Shown here in pieces: positions 1-7,603 of a stretch of DNA of 64,000 nucleotides (positions are counted from its first letter, which is position 1; the number at the start of each line of letters is the position of its first letter). The stretch covers positions 28,514-92,513 of the forward strand of contig CAZRKH010000126.1 in NCBI GenBank assembly GCA_964600785.1. Reading direction: 5' to 3'. Position numbers and translations under genes: made by a program. This stretch comes from M30B53 sp964600785. Its GTDB lineage: Bacteria > Planctomycetota > Planctomycetia > Pirellulales > UBA1268. The notes under the pieces were generated by a model that was not told the origin of the DNA, did no database searches, and worked only from the letters and a program-made list of their open reading frames with translations.

Positions 1-691
1 TAGCTCGCTTGCCCGCGGCGAGGCGGTCAAGCACCTCGCCATCGACGGCATGCACCGCGTCGGCGGCATCGCCGAAGTCGGTCGCCTCGGGCACCGTGCC
101 CGGTCCGGCCCGCCGCGCGGTGACCGCCGCCTGCAGGGCGTCGCGAAGCCCGCTGGCGTCCTCGCGGCTGCGGCGAATCGCCACCACCTCGCGGCCGTCG
201 GGAGTGACCACCCGCCAGCTTGCCCCCAGCCGATCGACGGCCAGCTCCCAGCGAAAGTAGCTTCGCAGCCTGCGGCCGAGCGTCGCAGCCCGCGGCGGCT
301 CCCCGGCGGCCATCGGCCGCTTGACGACCGCCAGCCAGACCCCGTCGATATCGATCGCCACCGCGGCCACCAACAGACCGGTCAGCAGGCCGATCGCGAC
401 AATCCCCCAGAAGGCCACCGGGGTGAATGGCCTGGCCACCCGTCGGCCGTCGAGCCGCACCGTGCCCCGCGTGGGGCGATTGATGCCGCTGATGCAGTTG
501 AAGGCGGTCGTCTTTCCCGCACCGTTGGGCCCGATCAGCGAGGCGATGGCCCCCTGCTCCACATCGAGGTCGAGATCGGCGACCGCCACCAGCCCGCCGA
601 AGCGGACGGTCAGCCGGTCGACCGAGAGCAGCGGATCGGCGGCGGTCTGTTCGAGCGAGCGATCGCGGCGGCGGCGGGGAAAGCGGACCAT
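1..691 (-). CDS. LivG-like ABC transporter ATPase with membrane insertion (partial, runs off window)
   Basis: This is the ATPase component of the branched-chain amino-acid type importer encoded just upstream; 230 codons are visible and the frame is still open at base 2. Residues 21-85 look like the start of a LivG domain: a short N-terminal beta region, Walker A GPNGAGKTT at 54-62 and the FNCISGINRPTRG stretch usual after it. The normal Q-loop region does not follow. Instead there is a hydrophobic segment at about 92-113 (PVAFWGIVAIGLLTG and onward) and then about 115 residues of charged soluble sequence with no ABC motif. The ABC signature and Walker B must lie beyond the window, if they exist. 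ATG at 691 is 5 bases after the LivM stop. Family assignment is firm from Walker A and context; the insertion is read directly from the frame. Confidence 0.75.
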   Translation of the reverse strand, partial: MVRFPRRRRDRSLEQTAADPLLSVDRLTVRFGGLVAVADLDLDVEQGAIASLIGPNGAGKTTAFNCISGINRPTRGTVRLDGRRVARPFTPVAFWGIVAIGLLTGLLVAAVAIDIDGVWLAVVKRPMAAGEPPRAATLGRRLRSYFRWELAVDRLGASWRVVTPDGREVVAIRRSREDASGLRDALQAAVTARRAGPGTVPEATDFGDAADAVHAVDGEVLDRLAAGKRA

Positions 692-696
692 CGATC

Positions 697-1794
697 TCAA
701 TTCTCCGAGTTCCCTGCGGCAGGAGGCAACTTTCCAGCACCCCGACGCGTCGGCAGGAGCCCCTCGGAACGAAACCGCATCATCACGATCAGCACCATCC
801 CGAAGACGGCCAGCCGCCAGCCGCTGAAGGAAAGAATGCTCGAGCCGGTGGTATTCAGCCCGACCTGCTGCAGCCAGGCATCGGCCCGAGGCGCGAGCAC
901 GGTGTCGAAGCCGACGAGAATCGCAACCCCCGCCAGCGTGCCGGGAATGCTGCCGAGCCCACCAAGGATCACCGCGCAAAGCATCAGCACCGACCGCTGG
1001 AAGTCGTAGGTGTTTGGATCGGCAGTGGTCGAAAGCGAGGTCACGTAGAGACAGCCCGCGAGCCCTGCGATCGCCGAAGAGATCGCGAAGGCGGCGAGCT
1101 TGACCCGACCGACCGGCACGCCGACGGCAGCCGCTGCAAGCTCGTCCTCGCGGACCGCGGCCATCGCTCTCCCCAGCCGGGAGCCTTCCAGCCACCGCAG
1201 GCCCGCTACCACCGCGGCCAGCGCGGCCAGGGCCAGCCAGTAGAACCATCGCGGGTCGACCACGAACTCACGGCCGAGGTCGATTCCCCCGATCTCCAAC
1301 GCCGCCCCCGGCGGCGGTACCGGGCCGAGCCCCTGCATGCCCCCGGTGATCTCCTCGAGGTTGCGAAGGGCGACTTTGACCACCTCGCCGAAGCCGAGCG
1401 TGACGATCGCCAGATAGTCGCCGCGAAGCCGCAGGGTGGGCGCCGCGAGCAGCAGCCCCGCCCCGGCCGCCACGGCCACCGCCGCTGTTGCCGCGGCCGC
1501 GAAGGGCCAGCCGAAGGGCAGCGTAGGGACGGTGAGGATCGCAGCGGTGTATCCGCCGATCCCGAAGAGGGCCGCAATCCCCAGGTGGAGGATGCCGGTG
1601 AAGCCGACCATCACGTTGAGAGCCAACGCCAGGATCGCGTAGATGAAGAGGATCGTCACCTGCCCGCCGAGGCCACCGCCCAAGGGGGGCACCAGCAGCG
1701 GCGCCACGGCGAAGGCCACCAGGGCCGGCAGCTCCCAGCGGACCGGACGGCGGCGACGGCCGGCGGATGCGGATGCGTCATGCGGCACGGCCAT
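697..1794 (-). CDS. livM: Branched-chain amino-acid type ABC transporter permease (LivM family)
   Basis: Inner-membrane permease of a high-affinity amino-acid or amide importer, 365 residues, close to the LivM norm. Multiple hydrophobic segments start at about residue 20 (PALVAFAVAPLL). LivM hallmarks are GFTGILHLGIAALFGIGGYTAA in the first third, TLRLRGDYLAIVTLGFGEV, and the cytoplasmic coupling loop SRLGRAMAAVREDELAA. I chose ATG at 1794, 5 bases after the LivH stop, because the longer reading frame runs into livH. It forms an operon with the binding protein, LivH and the ATPase, all closely packed. Substrate cannot be told from the permease; branched-chain amino acids, urea or short amides are all possible in this family. 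Confidence 0.9.
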   Translation of the reverse strand: MAVPHDASASAGRRRRPVRWELPALVAFAVAPLLVPPLGGGLGGQVTILFIYAILALALNVMVGFTGILHLGIAALFGIGGYTAAILTVPTLPFGWPFAAAATAAVAVAAGAGLLLAAPTLRLRGDYLAIVTLGFGEVVKVALRNLEEITGGMQGLGPVPPPGAALEIGGIDLGREFVVDPRWFYWLALAALAAVVAGLRWLEGSRLGRAMAAVREDELAAAAVGVPVGRVKLAAFAISSAIAGLAGCLYVTSLSTTADPNTYDFQRSVLMLCAVILGGLGSIPGTLAGVAILVGFDTVLAPRADAWLQQVGLNTTGSSILSFSGWRLAVFGMVLIVMMRFRSEGLLPTRRGAGKLPPAAGNSEN

Positions 1795-1799
1795 GCTCC

Positions 1800-2747
1800 T
1801 CACACCTTCTCCCGCTGGCGACGGCCGAAGAGCCCTTCGGGCCGGAAGACCAACACGGCGATCAGCACGGCAAACACGATGCCTCCGGCCCACCGCTCAC
1901 CGAGACAGGCGCCGCCAAGGGCCCGCACCAGCCCGATCACGAGCCCCCCCACCACCGCCCCGGGAATGCTCCCGATGCCGCCGAGCACCGCCGCGGTGAA
2001 CGCGTAGAGCCCGGTCTGGAATCCCATCTGGAAGCCGATCGTGGTGATCGTGGCGGCGTAGACCACGCTCGCGGCCCCGGCGAGAAAACCGCCGAGAAAG
2101 AAGGTGGCCCCGATCACCTTCTCCACGTTCACACCGACCAGGGCCGCGGCGGTGGGATCCTGGGCCACGGCCCGCATCGCCTTCCCGCTCCGCGTGGATC
2201 GAACGAGCACCGCGAGGCCGGCCATCAGCGGCACCACCACGGCAACCACCAGCAGGTCTCGTGAGGAAAACCGCAGGCTCTCGAAGGGCAGGAGGTTGTC
2301 CGCCGGCACGAGCGACGGGAAGGAGCGGTCCGACGGACCGATCCAGAACAGGCCCAGGTTCATGAAGATGAAGGAGACGCCGATCGAGGAGACCAGCGGG
2401 GCGAGCTTGGGGCTCTCGCGAAGCGGTCGGTAGACGAGCCGGTCGACCGCAAGATTCAGCCCCCCGCAGAAGAGCCCGCAGAGCACCACCAACAGCAGGA
2501 TCCCGACGGCTGCCGGGGCTCCCGCCTGCGGCGGTCCGGCGGCCTCCACGAGCGTGACCGCAAGACAGCCGCCGAGCATGAACAGATCACCATGGGCGAA
2601 GTTCACCAGGCCGACGACGCCGTAAACCATCGTGTAGCCCAATGCCACCAGGGCGATCAGCGATCCCGAGGCAAGCCCGATCACGACCTGCTGCGCGATA
2701 AACTCCAGCGACATCACGGTCTCGGCGAGCGGCAACGCCAGCGACAT
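1800..2747 (-). CDS. livH: Branched-chain amino-acid type ABC transporter permease (LivH family)
   Basis: Second permease subunit of the Liv-type importer, 315 residues. It shows the LivH pattern: FIAQQVVIGLASGSLIALVALGYTMVYGVVGLVNFAHGDLFMLGG near the N-terminus, the coupling loop RSTRSGKAMRAVAQDPTAAALVG in the middle, and a C-terminal LGGIGSIPGAVVGGLVIGL block. The stop of the upstream binding-protein gene is 3 bases before this ATG, and LivM begins 5 bases after this stop, so the genes are almost certainly co-transcribed. An internal ATG at 2714 (MSLEF) is an alternative start giving a shorter N-terminus more like typical LivH. Confidence 0.9.
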   Translation of the reverse strand: MSLALPLAETVMSLEFIAQQVVIGLASGSLIALVALGYTMVYGVVGLVNFAHGDLFMLGGCLAVTLVEAAGPPQAGAPAAVGILLLVVLCGLFCGGLNLAVDRLVYRPLRESPKLAPLVSSIGVSFIFMNLGLFWIGPSDRSFPSLVPADNLLPFESLRFSSRDLLVVAVVVPLMAGLAVLVRSTRSGKAMRAVAQDPTAAALVGVNVEKVIGATFFLGGFLAGAASVVYAATITTIGFQMGFQTGLYAFTAAVLGGIGSIPGAVVGGLVIGLVRALGGACLGERWAGGIVFAVLIAVLVFRPEGLFGRRQREKV

Positions 2748-2750
2748 CCC

Positions 2751-3998
2751 TCAGCCCTCCCCGCCGTTCTCGACAACGGTCTTGGCCTTGCCCGGGTCAA
2801 CCCCGCCCGCCTCGAGCTGTTCCTCGAAGGCAAAGCGGCCGTCGCGAACCGCGAGCACCGTGAGGGCTGCCAGCGTCGTGTCGCCATTGGCATCAACGCT
2901 CCAGCGGCCGAGCGGCCCGTCGAAATCCCGGATCGCCAACGCCGCGTCGGTGATCGCCCGGCGGTCCTTCACGCCCGCGGCGGTGATCGCGTGGATCGCG
3001 ACCCGCGCCGCTTCGTATCCGTACACGGCGAAGGCCTCCGGCGGCTCGCCGTGCAGCTTCTCATACCGCTCGACGAAGGCCCGACCGCGGCCGGTGAGCC
3101 GCTCGGGGGCGATACCGCCGAAGGTCACGTAGCAGCGGCCTTCGACCGCCTCCCTGCCGGCCGCCTCGATGAAGGCGGGTTCGAGGCAGCCGTCGGGCAC
3201 CAAAAGCGGGCTCTCGATCCCGGTGGCGGCGAGGTCCTTGGCCACCTGCCCGCCCTTGCTCTGGGTCGTGCCGCCGAAATAGACGAGATCGGGGCCGGCC
3301 GCGGCCACCGTCGCCATCAACGAACGAAATTCCTGCGCCTTCGGATCGATCGAATCCTGCCCGAGAACCGTCAGGCCCAGTTCACGGCAGCGTTCGGCGA
3401 AGAGGTCGGCGATCCCCTTGCCGTAGGCATCGCCGTCATCGAGCACGAACACCCGCTCGAAGCCGCGGCCGGCGGCCCAGTCGGCCGCCAGCGGCCCCTG
3501 CAGATCATCCGCGGGAATCACGCGGATGAAGTTTCGCCTGCCGGTCGGCCGGTAGACCTCCGGCTCTCCAAACTCCCCGAGGTCCGGCTTGGTGAGGCCC
3601 ACGGCCGTGGTGGCCGGCGAGACCATCAGCAGGTCCCCGTAATTGAGGATCGGCATCGAGACCCGGGCGGATCCGGAGTTGAGCGTGCCGATGTAGGCCA
3701 CGACGTCGGGATCCTGCAGGGCCGCCCGGGCGTTGGCGGCCTCGGCCTCGCTCGTCCACAGCCCGGTGGCGGCGGTTGAGTCGTCGAGGTCGAGGTAGTC
3801 GATCCTGAAGGGGCCCGCCCGGCCGCCGGCCTCCTCAATCGCCATGCGGATGCCGCGGACAACCGTGTCGGACTGCTGCCGGGCCGAGCCGGTCCGCGGC
3901 AGACTCGAAACGATCCGCACCAGACCGGGATCGGATTCCCTGCAGCCGGTGAGAACCGCCGCCAGGACCATTCCCGCCAGCAGAGTGCGAGGGTGCAT
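2751..3998 (-). CDS. Periplasmic-binding lipoprotein of Liv-type ABC importer (Peripla_BP_6)
   Basis: Substrate-binding component, 415 residues. The N-terminus is a lipoprotein signal peptide with lipobox LTGC and acylated Cys19, so the protein should be anchored facing the periplasm. The rest matches type I periplasmic-binding proteins of the LivK/amide family: IVSSLPRTGSARQQSDTVVRGIRMAIEEAGG at the start, alternating beta-alpha segments (VFVLDDGDAYGKGIADLF, PDLVYFGGTTQSKGGQ), and a hinge-like C-terminal half with AVYGYEAARVAIHAI. It is first in the liv operon, which supports a role as the cognate receptor. The ligand is not predictable from sequence alone. Confidence 0.9.
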   Translation of the reverse strand: MHPRTLLAGMVLAAVLTGCRESDPGLVRIVSSLPRTGSARQQSDTVVRGIRMAIEEAGGRAGPFRIDYLDLDDSTAATGLWTSEAEAANARAALQDPDVVAYIGTLNSGSARVSMPILNYGDLLMVSPATTAVGLTKPDLGEFGEPEVYRPTGRRNFIRVIPADDLQGPLAADWAAGRGFERVFVLDDGDAYGKGIADLFAERCRELGLTVLGQDSIDPKAQEFRSLMATVAAAGPDLVYFGGTTQSKGGQVAKDLAATGIESPLLVPDGCLEPAFIEAAGREAVEGRCYVTFGGIAPERLTGRGRAFVERYEKLHGEPPEAFAVYGYEAARVAIHAITAAGVKDRRAITDAALAIRDFDGPLGRWSVDANGDTTLAALTVLAVRDGRFAFEEQLEAGGVDPGKAKTVVENGGEG

Positions 3999-4031
3999 CC
4001 CCGAAATGCTACGGGCAGCCGTTTTCCAGCG

Positions 4032-5183
4032 TCAATTCCGGCTGCTGGGGCCCTCGGCAAGGCTGCCAAGAGTCTCGAGCATCGGCGTCACAACCTTCCC
4101 CAGAATCTCCCGCACACCGGGAATCGCCATTGCCGTGTCGATCACCTTGCGAAGCACCCCGAGGTTTTCCCCGATGAATCCCGCGAATGGAGCCCGCTCA
4201 GCCGCCGGCAGTCCGCCGGCTTCTCCGGCGAGTTGCTCGAGCGACGAGGAAATACCCTCGAGTTTCGGCAGAGCCGCCTCCGCGGTGGTGGCATCCGTCA
4301 CGCCCGCAAACACCGTGGCGAGTCGACCGAACAGTTCGGTCGCCGAACGACCGAGCCGTGCCGCCTCGACGAACTTCGGGTCGATCGTGATGACTTCGGT
4401 CACGGTATCGACGATCCCGTCTTCGGTGGCCTCGACCACCTCCGTGACCCGATCGGTGATCGGACCATCACGGGTTTCAGCGACCACCGCCACGGCCTCG
4501 TCCCCGACTTCATCACGAGGAGCCTCGCGGCCGCGAAACAACAGCACCGCCGCGGCGATTGCCGCGATCGCCAGCAGCGGGAGCAACCAGCCTGGCATGC
4601 CAGAAGTCGCGGCGGCAGGGCTCGGCCTGCCCGGGGCCGTGGACGAACCCGAGGGAAGCAGCGAGCCGAGGTCGCCGAGTGAAAGGCCGGCCGGCATGGC
4701 GGCGGCGATGTTGTTTTCCTGCTCGGAGAAGAACCGCGATACTCCCGCGGCATCAGGCCTGCCACCAAGTTGTTTGGCAATCGCCCCGAGCACGATCGGA
4801 GCGAGATACCCGACGATCTTCTTCATGAGGTCGGGCTGGGAACCGACGTAGCTCGCAATCGCCGAAATGATTCGACCCAGGTTGCCGCTCCCAAGCAGCG
4901 TGCCCAGGAGGTCACCGCCAAGCTTGCCGAGGCTCGAACCCTGGCTGCCACCCAGATAGCCGACGAGGTCTCCGAGCCTCGAAAGGTCGAGGCCGCCCAT
5001 CGATTTGGCAAGTTGTTCGGCACCGGTTCCGGAGGAGGCAAGCTTGCCGAAAATCTGCAGCAGTGCAGGCACAGCGGCAGTGCTGGCCGACTCGGCCTGC
5101 TCGCGGGATGTTCCTGCGAGGCTGCCAAGCTTGCCAAGCACCTCACTCGAAAGCTGAGAGGAAATCAGATCGACGATATTCAT
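4032..5183 (-). CDS. DUF937 (YidB-related) domain protein with membrane anchor
   Basis: 383 residues. Residues 1-180 are a DUF937-type region built of short amphipathic helices rich in Gly, Leu and Ser (DLISSQLSSEVLGKLGSLAG, LLGSGNLGRIISAIASY, KIVGYLAPIVLGAIAKQLG). A single transmembrane helix lies at about 197-216 (MPGWLLPLLAIAAIAAAVLL). An acidic segment and a helical C-terminal domain of about 150 residues follow; I do not recognise that domain. The start is ATG 5183, with GGAG 7 bases upstream; the longer TTG-started frame adds only four residues. A second, small YidB-like protein is encoded at 18688-19098. Function of the family is poorly known, so no role is assigned. Confidence 0.75.
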   Translation of the reverse strand: MNIVDLISSQLSSEVLGKLGSLAGTSREQAESASTAAVPALLQIFGKLASSGTGAEQLAKSMGGLDLSRLGDLVGYLGGSQGSSLGKLGGDLLGTLLGSGNLGRIISAIASYVGSQPDLMKKIVGYLAPIVLGAIAKQLGGRPDAAGVSRFFSEQENNIAAAMPAGLSLGDLGSLLPSGSSTAPGRPSPAAATSGMPGWLLPLLAIAAIAAAVLLFRGREAPRDEVGDEAVAVVAETRDGPITDRVTEVVEATEDGIVDTVTEVITIDPKFVEAARLGRSATELFGRLATVFAGVTDATTAEAALPKLEGISSSLEQLAGEAGGLPAAERAPFAGFIGENLGVLRKVIDTAMAIPGVREILGKVVTPMLETLGSLAEGPSSRN

Positions 5184-5282
5184 GGGATTCTCCAAAAATG
5201 CGAAAAGTGCATACGGACACGAATGCAGGCATCCCTTGCGGGGGAGGCCATCGGATGTACGGGCGAGTCAAGGTTGTAGCGC

Positions 5283-5308
5283 CGGCCGGCTCTTTTCGCA
5301 ACCGGCCG
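5283..5308 (-). terminator. Possible hairpin after rlmKL
   Basis: A perfect 7-bp inverted repeat (CGGCCGG / CCGGCCG) with a 12-base loop lies 60-80 bases past the rlmKL stop, upstream of the DUF937 gene. It has no T-run on the minus strand, so a rho-independent role is only a suggestion. Confidence 0.3.
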
Positions 5309-5365
5309 CAATCCCGCCCGCCTCACACATCGCACACACTCTGTCGGCGGCGGACCGGCCGCGGC

Positions 5366-7603
5366 TCACATGCCGGAAATGCCGGCTTGCACCGGGCGGT
5401 TCACCAGCCGCCAGGTGCGGTGAATTCGTCGATTGCGAAAGTCTTCCGGCAGCGTCTGCCGGGTGATCTCGCGGATTGCGTAGTGGGCGGCGAGTCGTTG
5501 TTCATCGAGCCGGAAGCGGCGAAAGTTGCTCGAGAAATAGACCACGCCCCCGGGCACCAGGCGATCAGCGAGCAGCTCGAGCAGGCCGGCGTGATCATCC
5601 TGCACGCTCCACGGCTCGGGGCTCCTCGCCGATCGCGAAAAGGTGGGCGGATCGACCACCGCCAGGTCAAAGGCCGCCTCGCCGCGGCGGCCGTGATGGT
5701 GCAGGAAGGCCCTCGCCTCGTCGCGAACCAGGCGGTGGGCGGCGGGAGCGATGCGGTTGGCCGAAAGATTCCGCCCGGCCCAGTCGAGGTAGGTATTTGA
5801 CAGATCGACACTTACCGTCTCCCTCGCCCCACCGGCCGCGGCGGCGACGGTGAAGCTGCCGGTGTAACAGAAGAGGTTGAGCACCCGCTTCCCGGCCGCC
5901 TCATCGCCGACGAGCCTGCGGGTGGCGCGGTGGTCGAGGAAGAGCCCGGTATCGACGTAATCAGAGAGATTCACCTCGAAAACCAGCGGACCCTCGCGGA
6001 CGGTGTGTATCTCCTGCCGCTCGTCGAGCTTGTCATACTGCCCACCGCCACGCTGGCGTCGCCTCGCCTTGAGAAAAGCTTTCGCAGGCGGGACGCCAAG
6101 CTCCGCCGCGGCCTCCTCGAGCAATCGCGCGAGCCAGACGGCATGCTCGAGATCGGTGCGGCCATGGGGCCGGTCATACTCCGCGGCGTGGAGCCAGCCG
6201 CCGTACCAGTCGATCGCCAGCGGGATCTCGGGGATGTCGCGATCGTAGAGACGGTAAGCCTCGATTCCCTGCCGCCTCGCCCAGCGGGAGAGATGGCGAA
6301 ACCGCTTGGCGAGCCGTCGGCGAAAGTCGCCGGCCTGCTCGCGGAAGCCGCGGGCAGCCGCGCCGGCGGTGGCCGCTGCGGGCTGGCTGCTCGCCGGCGG
6401 CGGCGGGCGGCGGCGGATATCGGCCACCAGCAGCCGGCAGCGGATCGACCCGTTGGTCAGCGGCAGCCGCAGTCTCGGCTTCAGGGAGAACCGCCTCGCC
6501 GCGGGCGTGTCGGGGGCGAGCACCGCCGCCTGCCAGCCACCGAAGCGGCTGAAGAGCCAGTCCCCGAGCCGCTTGAAGATCATCCCTTCGCGGGCTGCCG
6601 GCAGCCGCTCGCCGTAGGGCGGGTTGGTGACCACCAGCCCCGCCTCGGCCGGCGGCTCGACCGCGTCGAAGCCCTCCGTCGTGAGCCTCAGGCAATCGCC
6701 CACTCCCGCCGCCGCGGCATTGGCAGCAGCCGCGGCCGCCATCGCCGGATCGAGGTCGCTGCCCACGAACAGCCCCTGCGGCTCGACAACGCGGCCTTCG
6801 AGTTGGGCGATGATCCGCGATGCGAGATCCCGATCGCAGTCGCGAAACCGCAGGAACCCATGGTCGCCACGCCTCGCCCGCACGAGCCCGGGAGCGATTC
6901 TGGCGGCCGCGGTGGCCGCCTCGATGAGAAAGGTGCCCGATCCGCACATCGGATCGAGCACCGCCATCGACTGCCCTGTTTCCTCGTCGGGCCGCCAGCC
7001 GGCCAGGGCCAGGATCCCCGCGGCAAGCACCTCCGAGAGCGGCGCCTCCCCGGTCACACGCCGCCAGCCCCGCTGGTGCAGGGAGCGGCCTGCGGCATCG
7101 CGATAGAGCGTGGCGGTGGTGCCCACCAGATGCACCGCCAGCCGCTGGCTCGCGCCGCGACGTCGCACGTCGGGCCGCCAGCCGGCCCGCGTCCGCAGGC
7201 AGTCGACGACGGCATCCTTGACCAGCTGGGCCGCATAGAGCGAGTTGGTCAGGAAGGTGTCGTGGATCACCGCATCGACCCGCAGCGTGTCGTCGCGGGA
7301 GAAGTGCTCCCGCCAGTCGATTGCGGTGATCGCCGCGTGCATCGCCGCGGGGGAGTCGACGGCAAAGCGGCCAAGCGGCTCGAGCACCCGAATCGCCATG
7401 CGGCTCTCGAGCACGCTGCGGTAGAGAACCTCCGTGCCGCCGGCAAACTCCACCGTCCTCCGCCCGACCGCCAGCACTTCGCCACCGAGGCCGCAAATCT
7501 CAGCAGCCAACAGCCCCTCGAGGCCGCCGAGGGTTCGGGCGGTCAGCCGCGGCGGCGCGTCAGGATCGGGGGGCGGCAGCGGCCGCGGCTCAGCCGGCTC
7601 CAT
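5366..7603 (-). CDS. rlmKL: Bifunctional 23S rRNA methyltransferase RlmKL
   Basis: Predicted to methylate 23S rRNA at G2445 (N2) and G2069 (N7), E. coli numbering; 745 residues against about 700 for the E. coli fusion protein. The N-terminal half has a THUMP-like region, then an RlmL methyltransferase domain with SAM motif LDPMCGSGTFLIEAA and catalytic NPPYGER. A low-complexity Pro/Ala linker near residues 400-420 leads to the RlmK half, with LNLFCYTGSFTVAAAAGGA and VDPPTFSRSARS. The ATG lies inside the 3' end of the upstream Ca2+-ATPase gene (14-base overlap), suggesting translational coupling. The two functions are unrelated, so the pairing is probably just gene packing. Confidence 0.92.
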   Translation of the reverse strand: MEPAEPRPLPPPDPDAPPRLTARTLGGLEGLLAAEICGLGGEVLAVGRRTVEFAGGTEVLYRSVLESRMAIRVLEPLGRFAVDSPAAMHAAITAIDWREHFSRDDTLRVDAVIHDTFLTNSLYAAQLVKDAVVDCLRTRAGWRPDVRRRGASQRLAVHLVGTTATLYRDAAGRSLHQRGWRRVTGEAPLSEVLAAGILALAGWRPDEETGQSMAVLDPMCGSGTFLIEAATAAARIAPGLVRARRGDHGFLRFRDCDRDLASRIIAQLEGRVVEPQGLFVGSDLDPAMAAAAAANAAAAGVGDCLRLTTEGFDAVEPPAEAGLVVTNPPYGERLPAAREGMIFKRLGDWLFSRFGGWQAAVLAPDTPAARRFSLKPRLRLPLTNGSIRCRLLVADIRRRPPPPASSQPAAATAGAAARGFREQAGDFRRRLAKRFRHLSRWARRQGIEAYRLYDRDIPEIPLAIDWYGGWLHAAEYDRPHGRTDLEHAVWLARLLEEAAAELGVPPAKAFLKARRRQRGGGQYDKLDERQEIHTVREGPLVFEVNLSDYVDTGLFLDHRATRRLVGDEAAGKRVLNLFCYTGSFTVAAAAGGARETVSVDLSNTYLDWAGRNLSANRIAPAAHRLVRDEARAFLHHHGRRGEAAFDLAVVDPPTFSRSARSPEPWSVQDDHAGLLELLADRLVPGGVVYFSSNFRRFRLDEQRLAAHYAIREITRQTLPEDFRNRRIHRTWRLVNRPVQAGISGM

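Noticed and set aside
27..740. 237-residue minus-strand ORF at the window start
   Set aside because: It is Arg/Gly-rich and in another frame from the ABC ATPase, which has recognisable Walker A and membrane segments.
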